A stretch of 64,000 bases of DNA from Brevundimonas sp. UBA4553. Its GTDB lineage: Bacteria > Pseudomonadota > Alphaproteobacteria > Caulobacterales > Caulobacteraceae. The position numbers and the translations under genes were made by a program. The notes beneath the pieces were generated by a model. The model did no database searches. It had not been told where the DNA came from and saw nothing but the letters and a program-made list of their open reading frames with translations. The DNA is taken from contig NZ_DGLD01000021.1 in NCBI RefSeq assembly GCF_002387245.1, forward strand, positions 62,001 to 126,000, read 5' to 3'. The first letter of the stretch is position 1, and each line of letters begins with the position of its first letter. Positions 47,815 through 56,686 of this stretch are shown piece by piece.

Positions 47815-50214
47815 ATGACCGAGAGCAAAATCCTCCCCGTCCTGCCGCTGAGAGACATCGTTGTCTTTCCGCACATGGTCGTGCCGCTGTTCGTAGGACG
47901 CGAAAAGTCCGTGCGGGCGCTGGACGAGATCATGAAGGGCGACAAGCAGATCCTGCTCGCCACCCAGAAGAACTCCGTCGACGATGATCCGGCGGCGGAC
48001 GCCATCTATCAGACGGGCGTTCTGGCCACGGTCCTGCAACTGCTGAAGCTGCCGGACGGCACTGTGAAGGTGCTAGTCGAGGGCAAGGGCCGGGCGCGCC
48101 TGACCCGCTTCACCGACCGCGAGGACTACTACGAGGCCGAGGCCGTCGAGATCGCCGATGAAGAGGGCGACGCCTCGCAGAGCGAAGCCCTGCTGCGCGC
48201 GGTGATCGAGCAGTTCGAAAACTATGTGAAGCTGAACAAGAAGGTCCCGCCCGAGGCGCTCAGCTCCATCCCGCAGATCAACAATCCGTCCAAGCTGGCG
48301 GACAGCGTGGCTGCTCATCTGTCGGTGAAGATCGCCGACAAGCAGGGCCTGCTGGAAACCATCGAGGTGCCGGCGCGCCTGGAGAAGGTCTATGGCCTGA
48401 TGGAGGGCGAGATCAGCGTCCTTCAGGTCGAAAAGAAGATCCGCTCGCGCGTGAAGCGCCAGATGGAGAAGACCCAGCGCGAGTATTATCTGAACGAGCA
48501 GATGAAGGCGATCCAGCGTGAGCTGGGCGAGACCGACGACACGCGCGACGAACTGCTGGAACTCGAAAAGCGCATCCGCAAGACGAAGCTGTCCAAGGAA
48601 GCGCGCGCCAAGGCCGATGCGGAGCTCAAGAAGCTGCGCAACATGTCGCCGATGTCGGCGGAATCGACTGTGGTGCGCAACTATCTGGATTGGCTGCTGT
48701 CCGTGCCGTGGGGCAAGGCCAAGACCAAGCCGATCGACCTTCAGAAGGCCGAGGACATTCTTGAGGAAGACCACTACGGTCTCGAGAAGGTTAAGGAACG
48801 GATCATCGAGTATCTGGCGGTCCAGGCGCGCACCGGCAACCTGAAGGGCCCGATCCTGTGCCTGGTGGGCCCTCCCGGCGTGGGCAAGACGTCGCTGGCC
48901 CAGTCGATCGCCAAGGCGACCGGGCGTGAATACGTCCGCATGTCGCTGGGCGGCGTGCGTGACGAGAGCGAGATCCGCGGTCACCGCCGGACCTATATCG
49001 GCTCCATGCCCGGCAAGATCATCCAGTCGATGAAGAAGGCCAAGACCACCAACGCCTTCGTCCTTCTGGATGAGATCGACAAGCTGGGCTCGGACTGGCG
49101 CGGCGACCCGTCTTCGGCCCTGCTGGAAGTGCTGGATCCCGCGCAGAACTCGACCTTCGGCGACCACTATCTGGAGGTCGACTACGACCTGTCGCAGGTC
49201 ATGTTCGTGACCACGGCCAACAGCCTGAACATGCCTCAACCCCTGATGGACCGGATGGAGATCATCCGGGTCAGCGGCTACACCGAGGATGAGAAGGTCG
49301 AGATCGCCAAGCGCCACGTGCTGCCCAAGCAGCTCAAGGACCATGGTCTGAAGGAAGGCGAACTGATCGTCCCGGAAGAGACGATCCGTGACCTGATCCG
49401 CTACTACACGCGCGAGGCCGGCGTACGTTCGCTGGAACGCGCTCTGGGCGGTCTGGCCCGCAAGGCTGTGCGAGAGATGGCCAAGACCAAGGCTGTCTCC
49501 ATCACCGTCGATGCGGCCAAGCTGGCTGAGTATGCGGGCGTGAAGAAGTTCCGCTACGGCGAGACGGACGCCGAGGATCAGGTGGGCATCGTCACCGGTC
49601 TGGCCTGGACTGAGTTCGGCGGCGACATCCTGACCATCGAGGCGATCAAGATGCCGGGCCGCGGCCGCATGACCGTGACCGGCAACCTGAAGGAGGTGAT
49701 GAAGGAGTCGATCTCCGCAGCCGCCTCCTATGTCCGGAGCCGCTCGCTCGCCTTCGGCGTCAAGCCGCCAGTGTTCGAGAAGACCGACATCCACGTCCAC
49801 GTGCCGGACGGCGCGACGCCCAAGGACGGTCCCTCGGCCGGCGTGGCCATGACCGTGGCCATGGTCTCGGTGCTGACCGGCATTCCGATCCGCAAGGACA
49901 TCGCCATGACCGGCGAGATCACCCTGCGCGGTCGGGTCACCGCCATTGGCGGCCTGAAGGAGAAGCTGCTGGCGGCGCTGCGCTCCGGCGTGAAGACGGT
50001 GCTGATCCCTCAGGAGAACGAAAAGGACCTGGAGGAGGTGCCGGAGAACGTGAAGTCGGCGCTGGAGATCGTCCCGATCTCGACTGCGGACGAGGCGCTC
50101 AAGTGGGCCCTGACCGGCACGCTGACTCCGGTGGAATGGGACGAGACGGCCGAGCCCTTGCTGCCCGCGCCGCCAACGGCGTCCACGCAGGACGGAGCTT
50201 CCGTCAGCCACTAG
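47815..50214 (+). CDS. lon: ATP-dependent Lon protease
   Basis: A 799-residue cytosolic protease, with N-terminal substrate domain (LPVLPLRDIVVFPHMVVPLF), coiled middle, AAA+ module with Walker A GPPGVGKTS near 352-360, and Ser-Lys protease domain with Ser674 in KDGPSAGVAM and Lys717 in GGLKEKL. Caulobacter Lon degrades DnaA, CcrM and SciP. Downstream hupB is the classical lon-hup neighbour pair. Confidence 0.97.
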   Translation: MTESKILPVLPLRDIVVFPHMVVPLFVGREKSVRALDEIMKGDKQILLATQKNSVDDDPAADAIYQTGVLATVLQLLKLPDGTVKVLVEGKGRARLTRFTDREDYYEAEAVEIADEEGDASQSEALLRAVIEQFENYVKLNKKVPPEALSSIPQINNPSKLADSVAAHLSVKIADKQGLLETIEVPARLEKVYGLMEGEISVLQVEKKIRSRVKRQMEKTQREYYLNEQMKAIQRELGETDDTRDELLELEKRIRKTKLSKEARAKADAELKKLRNMSPMSAESTVVRNYLDWLLSVPWGKAKTKPIDLQKAEDILEEDHYGLEKVKERIIEYLAVQARTGNLKGPILCLVGPPGVGKTSLAQSIAKATGREYVRMSLGGVRDESEIRGHRRTYIGSMPGKIIQSMKKAKTTNAFVLLDEIDKLGSDWRGDPSSALLEVLDPAQNSTFGDHYLEVDYDLSQVMFVTTANSLNMPQPLMDRMEIIRVSGYTEDEKVEIAKRHVLPKQLKDHGLKEGELIVPEETIRDLIRYYTREAGVRSLERALGGLARKAVREMAKTKAVSITVDAAKLAEYAGVKKFRYGETDAEDQVGIVTGLAWTEFGGDILTIEAIKMPGRGRMTVTGNLKEVMKESISAAASYVRSRSLAFGVKPPVFEKTDIHVHVPDGATPKDGPSAGVAMTVAMVSVLTGIPIRKDIAMTGEITLRGRVTAIGGLKEKLLAALRSGVKTVLIPQENEKDLEEVPENVKSALEIVPISTADEALKWALTGTLTPVEWDETAEPLLPAPPTASTQDGASVSH

Positions 50215-50240
50215 GTTCGACGACAATCTGCTTCATCGCG

Positions 50241-50274
50241 CGCGGCTCGGGGAAACCCGGGCCGCGTTGCTTTT
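50241..50274 (+). terminator. Terminator after lon
   Basis: An 11-bp stem with one T-G pair (50241-50251 with 50256-50266), GAAA loop, then TTGCTTTT. Confidence 0.8.
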
Positions 50275-50300
50275 GACGTCAGCGTCAGGAAGGATTTAAG
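50273..50300 (+). promoter_or_regulatory. Promoter of hupB
   Basis: TTGACG (50273-50278), 16-bp spacer, TTTAAG (50295-50300), starting within the T-rich end of the lon terminator. It includes the palindrome TGACGTCA (50274-50281). Confidence 0.5.
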
Positions 50301-50335
50301 TGCGTCCCGGGGAATAATGCTGGGGAGCAGAACCA

Positions 50336-50611
50336 ATGAACAAGACCGAGTTGATCGGCGTCATGGCCGAAGCGGCGGGCATCAGCCGCGATCAGGCCAA
50401 GCTGGCGCTGGAGGCCTTTACCGACAACGTCACCGCCTCGCTGACGCGTGGACGCGATGTGCGCCTGGTCGGATTCGGCAGTTTCATCGCCGTGGAGCGC
50501 AAGGCCGGCACCGCTCGCAATCCGCAAACCGGCGAGGCCATTGCCCGTCCTGCCTCGCGCACGGCCCGTTTCCGGGTTGGGGAAGGATTGAAAAGCGCCT
50601 TGAACGGCTGA
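50336..50611 (+). CDS. hupB: HU-family nucleoid protein
   Basis: A 91-residue DNA-binding protein. MNKTELIGVMAEAAGISRDQ, VRLVGFGSFIAVERKAGTAR and NPQTGEAIARPASRTARFRV give the full HU fold with the arm Pro (RPASRTARF). It compacts and bends DNA as a dimer. It follows lon in the usual order, with its own terminator and promoter between. Confidence 0.95.
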   Translation: MNKTELIGVMAEAAGISRDQAKLALEAFTDNVTASLTRGRDVRLVGFGSFIAVERKAGTARNPQTGEAIARPASRTARFRVGEGLKSALNG

Positions 50612-50648
50612 GCAGACGCAGGCATTAAGCGCGCTTGGCGAACGTCAA

Positions 50649-50725
50649 GGGCGGCTAGCTCAGCTGGTCAGAGCACCTCGTTTACACCGAGGGGGTCGGG
50701 GGTTCGAACCCCTCGCCGCCCACCA
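50649..50725 (+). tRNA. tRNA-Val (TAC)
   Basis: 77 bases with encoded CCA. Acceptor GGGCGGC/GCCGCCC. Anticodon loop TTTACAC gives TAC. TTCGAAC T-loop. Confidence 0.96.
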
Positions 50726-50827
50726 ACGACGCCGGGTTTCGTTCGCGCCTCGATGCGGGAAAGACCTGATTACCCTGTTGCGGAAGCGACGGCACCGTAA
50801 GCCGTCATCAGCATACGGGAGCCGGTC

Positions 50828-51487
50828 ATGGCGACTACCACGGGCCAAGCACGGGACGCCGAAAATCCGGCCTTCCCATCGATCGCCACCGGAACAGGGT
50901 TCGATGACGTTCCGGCGCCGCCCATGCCCGTGATCGATCCGGGCGACAGTGATGCGGCGTCCGTGGCCTATTCGCGATATCGCACCAAGCTGTCCACCCA
51001 TCGGACCGGGCTGTCAGAGCACCGCACCGCGCTCTCGACGCAGCGGACGGACATGTCGACGCGGCGAACCGATATGTCGGGCCGCAGAACCGGCATGTCG
51101 TTTCAGCGCACGCGGATGAGCGCCGACCGAACCCTGATGTCCATTATTCGAACATCGCTCTCCATGATCAGCTTCGGCTTCACCATCTACCAGTTCTTTC
51201 GGGGGCTCGAGAGCAGCAATGTCCTGGCGAGCGGCCAGCGGGCCGCGACATTCTTCGGCGAGGCGCTGGTCTGGCTGGGAGTGGGGATGCTGGTGGTGGG
51301 GATCATCTACCATGTGCAGTTCATGATCGGCTTGAGACGGGAGCGGGAAGCGATGCGCGTGGGAGCCTATATTCACGCCGAAAGCGTCTTTCCGGTCTCC
51401 CTGACCCTTATGGTGGCGATCCTGCTGCTGCTGCTCGGCCTGTCGGCCGGGGCGGGGATCGCCTTTGGCCTGGGGCCGTTCGGCTGA
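50828..51487 (+). CDS. DUF202/YidH-like membrane protein with heptad array
   Basis: A 219-residue protein. After a 50-residue Pro/Asp-rich start, residues 51-113 are nine consecutive heptads of the form xRTx(L/M)Sx (YRTKLST, HRTGLSE, HRTALST ... IRTSLSM). These lead into a DUF202 membrane part (SFGFTIYQFF, then FGEALVWLGVGMLVVGIIYH and LMVAILLLLLGLSAGAGIAF). Ordinary DUF202 proteins have only one or two such heptads (RTLLAWIRTALAL-like). Role unknown; the array probably forms a long amphipathic helix at the inner membrane. Confidence 0.8.
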   Translation: MATTTGQARDAENPAFPSIATGTGFDDVPAPPMPVIDPGDSDAASVAYSRYRTKLSTHRTGLSEHRTALSTQRTDMSTRRTDMSGRRTGMSFQRTRMSADRTLMSIIRTSLSMISFGFTIYQFFRGLESSNVLASGQRAATFFGEALVWLGVGMLVVGIIYHVQFMIGLRREREAMRVGAYIHAESVFPVSLTLMVAILLLLLGLSAGAGIAFGLGPFG

Positions 51488-51496
51488 GATACGAAA

Positions 51497-51524
51497 AAGG
51501 CCGCCGGATCGCTCCGGCGGCCTT
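51497..51524. terminator. Bidirectional terminator
   Basis: Perfect 12-bp stem (51497-51508 with 51513-51524), TCGC loop, with an A-run before it for the minus-strand autotransporter transcript. Confidence 0.88.
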
Positions 51525-51547
51525 CATAGCTCGATTGATCACCAAGA

Positions 51548-54500
51548 TCAGAACTTGAAGCTGGCCCGCAACAGGAGGGTGTAGCGGACATAGTCTTCCA
51601 GCAGCTCTGCGTCGCCGGTGATGGACAGCATCCCGAGGTCGTTGCCGACATTCAGACGGAAGCCCAGGATCGGACCGCCGCCTTCGATGCTGGCCGGGTC
51701 AAGCGTGAAGGCGTCGCCGCCCGAGGCGAAGCGGGCGATCGTGGAGCCTGCGTCCACCGAGAAGTTCTGACGCCAGCCCGCCCGGATTTCGGGGCGAATC
51801 CAGCCGTCCTTGCCGAAGCCGTAACCGATGTTCACAGCGGCCACGCCAGAGAAGATGTGGCTGTCGCGTTCGTCGATATCCAGATCGAAGCCGTCACCGC
51901 CGCCCTTTTCGCTGCGCGCTTCTTCGTTCAGCGAGAAATACTCGCCGTAGATTTCCGGGCGAATGTTCACGCGACCGAAGTGACGCTCGTAGGAGGCGCC
52001 GCCGGCGGCGGCGAGGGTGAAGCCGTGCCAGTCGGATTCGTTCTTCAGATTGAGGCCGTCGGCGACCAGCTTACGGGTCGCGTTGAACGAGGCGTAGCCC
52101 CCCGCTGCGCGCGCCCAGGTCGTCCAGTACTGGCCCTGTGCACGCCAGTAGAGACCCAGTTCGAGCAGGTTGGCGGAAAGCACTTCTTCGGCCGCTGCCT
52201 CGGGGTCTTGAAGATCGGAGGAGGTGAACGCGGCGGTGATGCCGACGGCGCCCATGCTGGTGCCGCGCTCGACGCCGCCCGCCACGCCGAAGCCTTCCGA
52301 ACGGAAGCCGTAAGAGTCGGTCTTGTCCTTGTCGGCGTAGAAGTTGATTTCCTGCACCCAGGCGCTGGTCTCGCCCGGCGCAGCCGAGGCGTTGCGACCG
52401 GTCAAGGCGCGGTTGACGGCGTCGACGCCGCTGGCCAGCGACAGCAGGGGGCCGCCGGAGTGGTCGGGCAGCATCTGCTCGTAGAGATCGAAGAAACCGT
52501 CGCGTCCGGTCTGGCTCAGAACGGCGTTGCGGATAGCTTCGTTCTTGTCGAGGGCCGCGTAGATCGAGTCATAGGCCGAGGCCTCGACGGCGATCATGCC
52601 TGCCTCATCCGCGGTGCGACGGCGCGCGTCGATGTAGACCTCGCCCGCCGTCACGTCTGCGCCGGCCTTGACCACGAAGGCATAGGGGGAGTTGGCCTGG
52701 ACCGCAACGGTGTCGAGGGCGCCGACGTTGAGGGTGTTGGCGTCGATGATCGTGAAGCGGGTCGGGTCCTGAAGCAGGGAGTTGAAACGCACGCCCAGAC
52801 CGGCGCCGTTGGCGATATTGGCGACGCCGTCGACCTTGAAGCCGCTATTGCCGCCCGCAGCGGGGTCGATCGTGACGATCAGATCGCCGTCCGCGCCAAG
52901 GTTCAGGTTGCTGATGGTCGTCACGCCGGATTGGCGCGCGTCGAGGGTGCCCTTGGAAACGTTGATGTCCAGCAGGCCGTCCGCATTCGTGATCGCGCCG
53001 CGCACCACCGCGCCGCCCGTGATCGACAGGCGGTCGGCGCCGGCGCCGAAGTCGATGTTCCCCTGAACCACGCCATTCTGGATATCGAGCACGTCGGCGC
53101 CCGAGCCCAGCTTGATGTCGCCGAAGGTCGAGGGTTCACGAGAATCCGTCACGCCGTCGCCATCCGTGTCCGGATCTGCGGTCGTGGGCGTGCTGGCGAT
53201 ACCCTTCTGGGTGAAGGTGACGCCTGACGTGTTGGCGCTGACGTCGATGGCGGTGGCCTTGCCAGTGATCGCGTCGCCGGCGGCGTTGGCCGAGACGTTG
53301 GCCTGGATCGAGCGGGTGTTCGTGATCGAGGTCAGGCTGCCGCTCAGGTCCGCGATCGCGGTCGTATTGGCCTTGCCGCCGCCCGCGGTGGCGGCGATCA
53401 CGCCGTCATTGGTGAAGGATGCGACGTTGGCGCCGGCTTCGATGCGGACCGCCGTGACCTGGTCGGCGGCGTCGGTGGCCGATGCGGCGCTGATCGTGCC
53501 GTTGTTGACCATGGTCGGCGTCGTGGCGCCGGCCGCAAAGCGCACGGCGGTGGCGTCAGCGTTATTGGCGAGGACGGCGATCGAGCCGTCGTTGCGCACG
53601 CCGCCTTCGATCGTGACAGCCTGACCGCCGGCCACGCCGAACTGGAGCGCCGTTGAAGCGACGTCATCATAGACGCCGATGCCGAAGATTTCGCCGCGGT
53701 TGACGAAGCCGTAGGCGTTGGCGCCCGTACCGGCGACGCCCAGCGTCACCGAATTGTCGGTCGAGCCCACCAGAACGCCCGGTGCGGCGCCATAGGACGT
53801 GATCTTGGCCGTGGTTTCATTGGCGTCAGGAAGGCCGTCGCCGTCCCGGTCCGGGTCTTCGCGATTCTTGACGCCGTCGCCGTCGTCGTCCTCGTCGCCG
53901 TTCTTGACGCCGTCGCCGTCGTCGTCGCCCTCGATGCCAGCCGACCCATAAGAGGGGGCGGCGCCGAAGACGACGCCTTGCGATGCATCTCCGCCGATCA
54001 GGACCGCCGGCCCGCCCTGCAGAAGGTCGTCGGCGTCGAGATTTTCCAGGAAGAGAACTTCGGCCGGGACCGTGCCGCTGGTGGGCTTGTTGCCGGGGCG
54101 GGTCGTGTAGCGATAGCCCGTGGAGGTGACCGTGCCCTGAATGTTGAGGCGCCCGTCCACGGGGCCCTCAATAGCCACGCCGACGGCGTTCTGGCCCCGC
54201 GCGGTGACGTTCCCCAAGATATCGACATTGCCTGTCACGGGACCGGTAACGCTGATCCCGTGGGTGTTGTCGCCGGTGACCGTGACGTTGCCGAAGGTGG
54301 TCAGATTGCCGACCAGCGGCGCCTCGATCGACATGCCGTAGGAATTATTGCCCTCGACCAGGATCGCGCCGCTGGTTTCCACCAGGATGTTCCCGGTCTT
54401 GGCGCCGGGGCCCGTCACCCGCACGCCGTAACGATCGGTTCCGGATGCGAAGGGGCCGTCGGGGTCGCCGTCCTTGTCCGTGTCCTTGTACTCTTCAATA

Positions 54501-54853
54501 TCGTCGGAGATGGAGATCGTGCCGCCGATGGTGATCGGCCCTGTCGTCCCGCCTCGCGCAAGGATGCCGGTCGCGCCGTCTGCGGCCTTGGCCATCGTGA
54601 TCGATGAGCCACTGTCCATGTCTACGCCGTTGTTCGAATCGACGGTCACGGCGGCGCCGGTGGTGACAGCGATCGAGCCGCCGTTGGCGAAGCGGATGTT
54701 GTCGGGCGCAGTGCCTGTGGCGGTAGACGTCGAGATAGGCGTGGTGCGCGCCGTCGAAATCACGGTCTCTGGCGTCGGCGTCGTTTGCGCCTGAACGCCG
54801 GCGGCGGCCATCAAGGGGGCGATCGCCACTGCGGTCGCGAGTAGAATACGCAT
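51548..54853 (-). CDS. Autotransporter (type Va-like) with calcium-type Asp loops
   Basis: A 1101-residue secreted surface protein. Signal peptide ends VQAQ (about residue 23). The passenger to ~830 is Gly/Thr/Asn/Ala-rich beta-helix sequence, with near-repeats such as NSYGMSIEAPLVGNL, NTHGISVTGPVTGNV, NAVGVAIEGPVDGRL. Asp-rich loops (DxDxDG) occur near 125-134, 309-344 and 558-572. The last ~260 residues are an autotransporter beta-barrel ending YTLLLRASFKF. No protease motif was seen. The start at 54853 (MRILLATAVA) follows GAGGGG. Likely a large adhesin. Confidence 0.9.
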   Translation of the reverse strand: MRILLATAVAIAPLMAAAGVQAQTTPTPETVISTARTTPISTSTATGTAPDNIRFANGGSIAVTTGAAVTVDSNNGVDMDSGSSITMAKAADGATGILARGGTTGPITIGGTISISDDIEEYKDTDKDGDPDGPFASGTDRYGVRVTGPGAKTGNILVETSGAILVEGNNSYGMSIEAPLVGNLTTFGNVTVTGDNTHGISVTGPVTGNVDILGNVTARGQNAVGVAIEGPVDGRLNIQGTVTSTGYRYTTRPGNKPTSGTVPAEVLFLENLDADDLLQGGPAVLIGGDASQGVVFGAAPSYGSAGIEGDDDGDGVKNGDEDDDGDGVKNREDPDRDGDGLPDANETTAKITSYGAAPGVLVGSTDNSVTLGVAGTGANAYGFVNRGEIFGIGVYDDVASTALQFGVAGGQAVTIEGGVRNDGSIAVLANNADATAVRFAAGATTPTMVNNGTISAASATDAADQVTAVRIEAGANVASFTNDGVIAATAGGGKANTTAIADLSGSLTSITNTRSIQANVSANAAGDAITGKATAIDVSANTSGVTFTQKGIASTPTTADPDTDGDGVTDSREPSTFGDIKLGSGADVLDIQNGVVQGNIDFGAGADRLSITGGAVVRGAITNADGLLDINVSKGTLDARQSGVTTISNLNLGADGDLIVTIDPAAGGNSGFKVDGVANIANGAGLGVRFNSLLQDPTRFTIIDANTLNVGALDTVAVQANSPYAFVVKAGADVTAGEVYIDARRRTADEAGMIAVEASAYDSIYAALDKNEAIRNAVLSQTGRDGFFDLYEQMLPDHSGGPLLSLASGVDAVNRALTGRNASAAPGETSAWVQEINFYADKDKTDSYGFRSEGFGVAGGVERGTSMGAVGITAAFTSSDLQDPEAAAEEVLSANLLELGLYWRAQGQYWTTWARAAGGYASFNATRKLVADGLNLKNESDWHGFTLAAAGGASYERHFGRVNIRPEIYGEYFSLNEEARSEKGGGDGFDLDIDERDSHIFSGVAAVNIGYGFGKDGWIRPEIRAGWRQNFSVDAGSTIARFASGGDAFTLDPASIEGGGPILGFRLNVGNDLGMLSITGDAELLEDYVRYTLLLRASFKF

Positions 54854-54971
54854 TAGATAGAAACCCCTCGAGGACACACGCGCAAGGACGCCGATCGCCC
54901 GTTTAACAGGGTCGACGACACCATGCCCCAAGTTTCTCGAATTTGAGGCGAATGCAAGGCCGTGAGTAAGT

Positions 54972-55009
54972 GGGCGAAGCTGAACGGGAGATGAAAACCC
55001 AGGTTTCAG
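54972..55009 (-). promoter_or_regulatory. Shared upstream element, second copy
   Basis: GGGCGAAGCTGAACGG (54972-54987) and CAGGTTTCAG (55000-55009), identical to parts of 6822-6874 and in the same orientation relative to the minus-strand gene. AGCTGAA and TTCAGCT also form a dyad here. The rest of this 304-bp gap shows nothing else clear. Confidence 0.4.
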
Positions 55010-55157
55010 CTCTGCACGGCGACGGTTGTCGAAATGGATGCTTGAGCGGAGCAGTTTCCGGCGCTACGGCCGATTCATGGTGAGTTCCAAGCGCGCACGT
55101 CGCATCCAAAGCCGAGCTAGTCGCGTTGCGGCATCGAGTTCTGGAAAGGTTGTCTCA

Positions 55158-56408
55158 ATGAGCATGAGCGATATCGACGTTCAGGAAAGCGAACTGCGTC
55201 TGTTTCCAGGCCTGGACGAAGAAGTCGCCGAGACGTTGAGGGTGTTGAAGGCGTCAACGGCTGACGCCAGACCCCGCCTCGTGGACACCACCATGCTGTT
55301 CGCGCCGCGTTCGGGCGGGGTGAAACGCTATCTTCTGTCCAAGAAGGCCTGGCTGGAGGCCAATCGCCCTTCTGTGGCGCACACGCTCGTTGTGCCGGGC
55401 GTCAAGCACAAGGCGGGCGGGGACGGCATAGTTCAGCTTCGGGCGGCGAAGCTGCCGTTCGGCGACGGCTACCGCTGGCCCAGCTCGGTTCGCCGTTGGG
55501 GCGCCTGGGTGGCGTCGATGAACCCGGCCGTCATTGAGGCCGGAGATCCCTATACGCCCGGCCAGGGCGCGCTTGAGGCGGGGCAGCGCGCCGGCTGTCC
55601 GGTGGTTGGCTTCTGTCACTCGGACCCGGCCGGTCTGGCGGCCCTGCACTTCGGGGAATGGGCCAAGAAGCCGGTCGAGAAGCGCTGGGCCAAGCTGTTT
55701 TCGCAGTTCGATCGTGTCGTGTCGCCAAGCCGCTTTATCGCCCAGCGTCTCGAGGAAGCGGGCATCAGCGACATTGTGATTCGTCCGCTGGGGGTGGAGG
55801 TGGACACCTTCCGACCTGACCGCCGCGATCGCGACTGGCTGCTGAAAAAGCTGGGACTGGGCGCGGACGCACGGCTGCTGTGCTTCGCGGGCCGTCCGGC
55901 CAAGGAGAAGAACGTCGACGTCCTCATCGATGCGGTTCAGCGGCTGGGCGCGCCCTATCATCTGGTGTTGGTCGGGGCCGGGGCGGGGATGCCCCCGGAA
56001 GATCGCGTGATCTCGCTTCCCTATGAAAAGGATCCCAAGGCTGTGGCGCGGATCATCGCCAGTTGCGACGCCTTCGTTCACGCCAACGACAAGGAGCCGT
56101 TCGGCCTGATCGTGCTGGAAGCCATGGCGTGCGGACGCCCTGTCGTCGGCGTCAACGCTGGGGGCGTGGCTGAGACAGTGGACCTGAGCGTCGGCCAACT
56201 GGCTCAATCCGCCGATCCGGCTGACTACGCCGAGGCGATCGAGGCTCTGTTTGCTCGGGACGTTGAAGCCCTCGGGCAGGCGGCGAGGGTGAAGACCGTC
56301 GAGCAGTTCGCCTGGAACCGGGTCTTTGAAGACCTGTCGATGCTGTACGGCGAATTGAGCGGTCGGCCCGAGTTTGTCATGCCGCAAGAGATCGCGCCCC
56401 TGAACTAG
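55158..56408 (+). CDS. GT4-family glycosyltransferase
   Basis: A 416-residue GT-B enzyme. N-terminal domain: DTTMLFAPRSGGVKRYLLSK, GDPYTPGQGALEAG, GFCHSDPAGLA, VSPSRFIAQRL. C-terminal nucleotide-sugar domain: LCFAGRPAKEKNVDVLIDAV, HANDKEPFGLIVLEAMACGR (the EX7E region), VGVNAGGVAETV. It resembles MgtA/PimB-like mannosyltransferases; donor and acceptor are unknown. The ATG at 55158 follows AAAGG; 55164 is an alternative. It diverges from the autotransporter gene. Confidence 0.87.
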   Translation: MSMSDIDVQESELRLFPGLDEEVAETLRVLKASTADARPRLVDTTMLFAPRSGGVKRYLLSKKAWLEANRPSVAHTLVVPGVKHKAGGDGIVQLRAAKLPFGDGYRWPSSVRRWGAWVASMNPAVIEAGDPYTPGQGALEAGQRAGCPVVGFCHSDPAGLAALHFGEWAKKPVEKRWAKLFSQFDRVVSPSRFIAQRLEEAGISDIVIRPLGVEVDTFRPDRRDRDWLLKKLGLGADARLLCFAGRPAKEKNVDVLIDAVQRLGAPYHLVLVGAGAGMPPEDRVISLPYEKDPKAVARIIASCDAFVHANDKEPFGLIVLEAMACGRPVVGVNAGGVAETVDLSVGQLAQSADPADYAEAIEALFARDVEALGQAARVKTVEQFAWNRVFEDLSMLYGELSGRPEFVMPQEIAPLN

Positions 56409-56482
56409 GGGCGCGAATCTTTGGCGCGAAATGCGCTGGAATGCTCTGCGATAATGAGGAAGCGTCTCTTGCGAGGGCGGGG

Positions 56483-56517
56483 CGCGCCATTCTCTTGTTC
56501 TTGAAGAGAATGGCGCG
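56483..56517 (-). repeat. Perfect hairpin joining the tRNA-Asp 3' end to its trailer
   Basis: CGCGCCATTCTCT (56483-56495) pairs with 56505-56517, 13 bp, loop of 9. Bases 56511-56517 are the last seven of the tRNA, including CCA. No T-run follows on the minus strand. Confidence 0.6.
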
Positions 56518-56587
56518 AGTGACGGGGCTCGAACCCGCGACCTCCGGCGTGACAGGCCGGCACTCTAACCAACTGAGCTACACCCGC
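56511..56587 (-). tRNA. tRNA-Asp (GTC)
   Basis: 77 bases on the minus strand with encoded CCA. Acceptor GCGGGTG/CACTCGC with one G-U. Anticodon loop CTGTCAC gives GTC. Confidence 0.96.
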
Positions 56588-56686
56588 GTTCCCCTCCGCG
56601 AGGAGGAGAAGGGCGGATTAAGGGCGACTCACGATGGGGTCAAGCGCAATGTGCGAAGAGGCTGAAAAAAGCTGCGAATTCAGTTT

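Noticed and set aside
47568..47987. Open frame between clpX and lon
   Set aside because: It crosses the lon start in another frame and has atypical composition; the interval is better explained as a promoter region.
53850..53930. Possible simple-sequence phase-variation tract (GTC/GCC-rich) in the autotransporter
   Set aside because: The triplet-rich stretch encodes DxDxDG loops; length changes would stay in frame and there is no long perfect repeat.
56441..56665. Plus-strand frame over tRNA-Asp
   Set aside because: It is antisense to the tRNA and its hairpin; no coding evidence.
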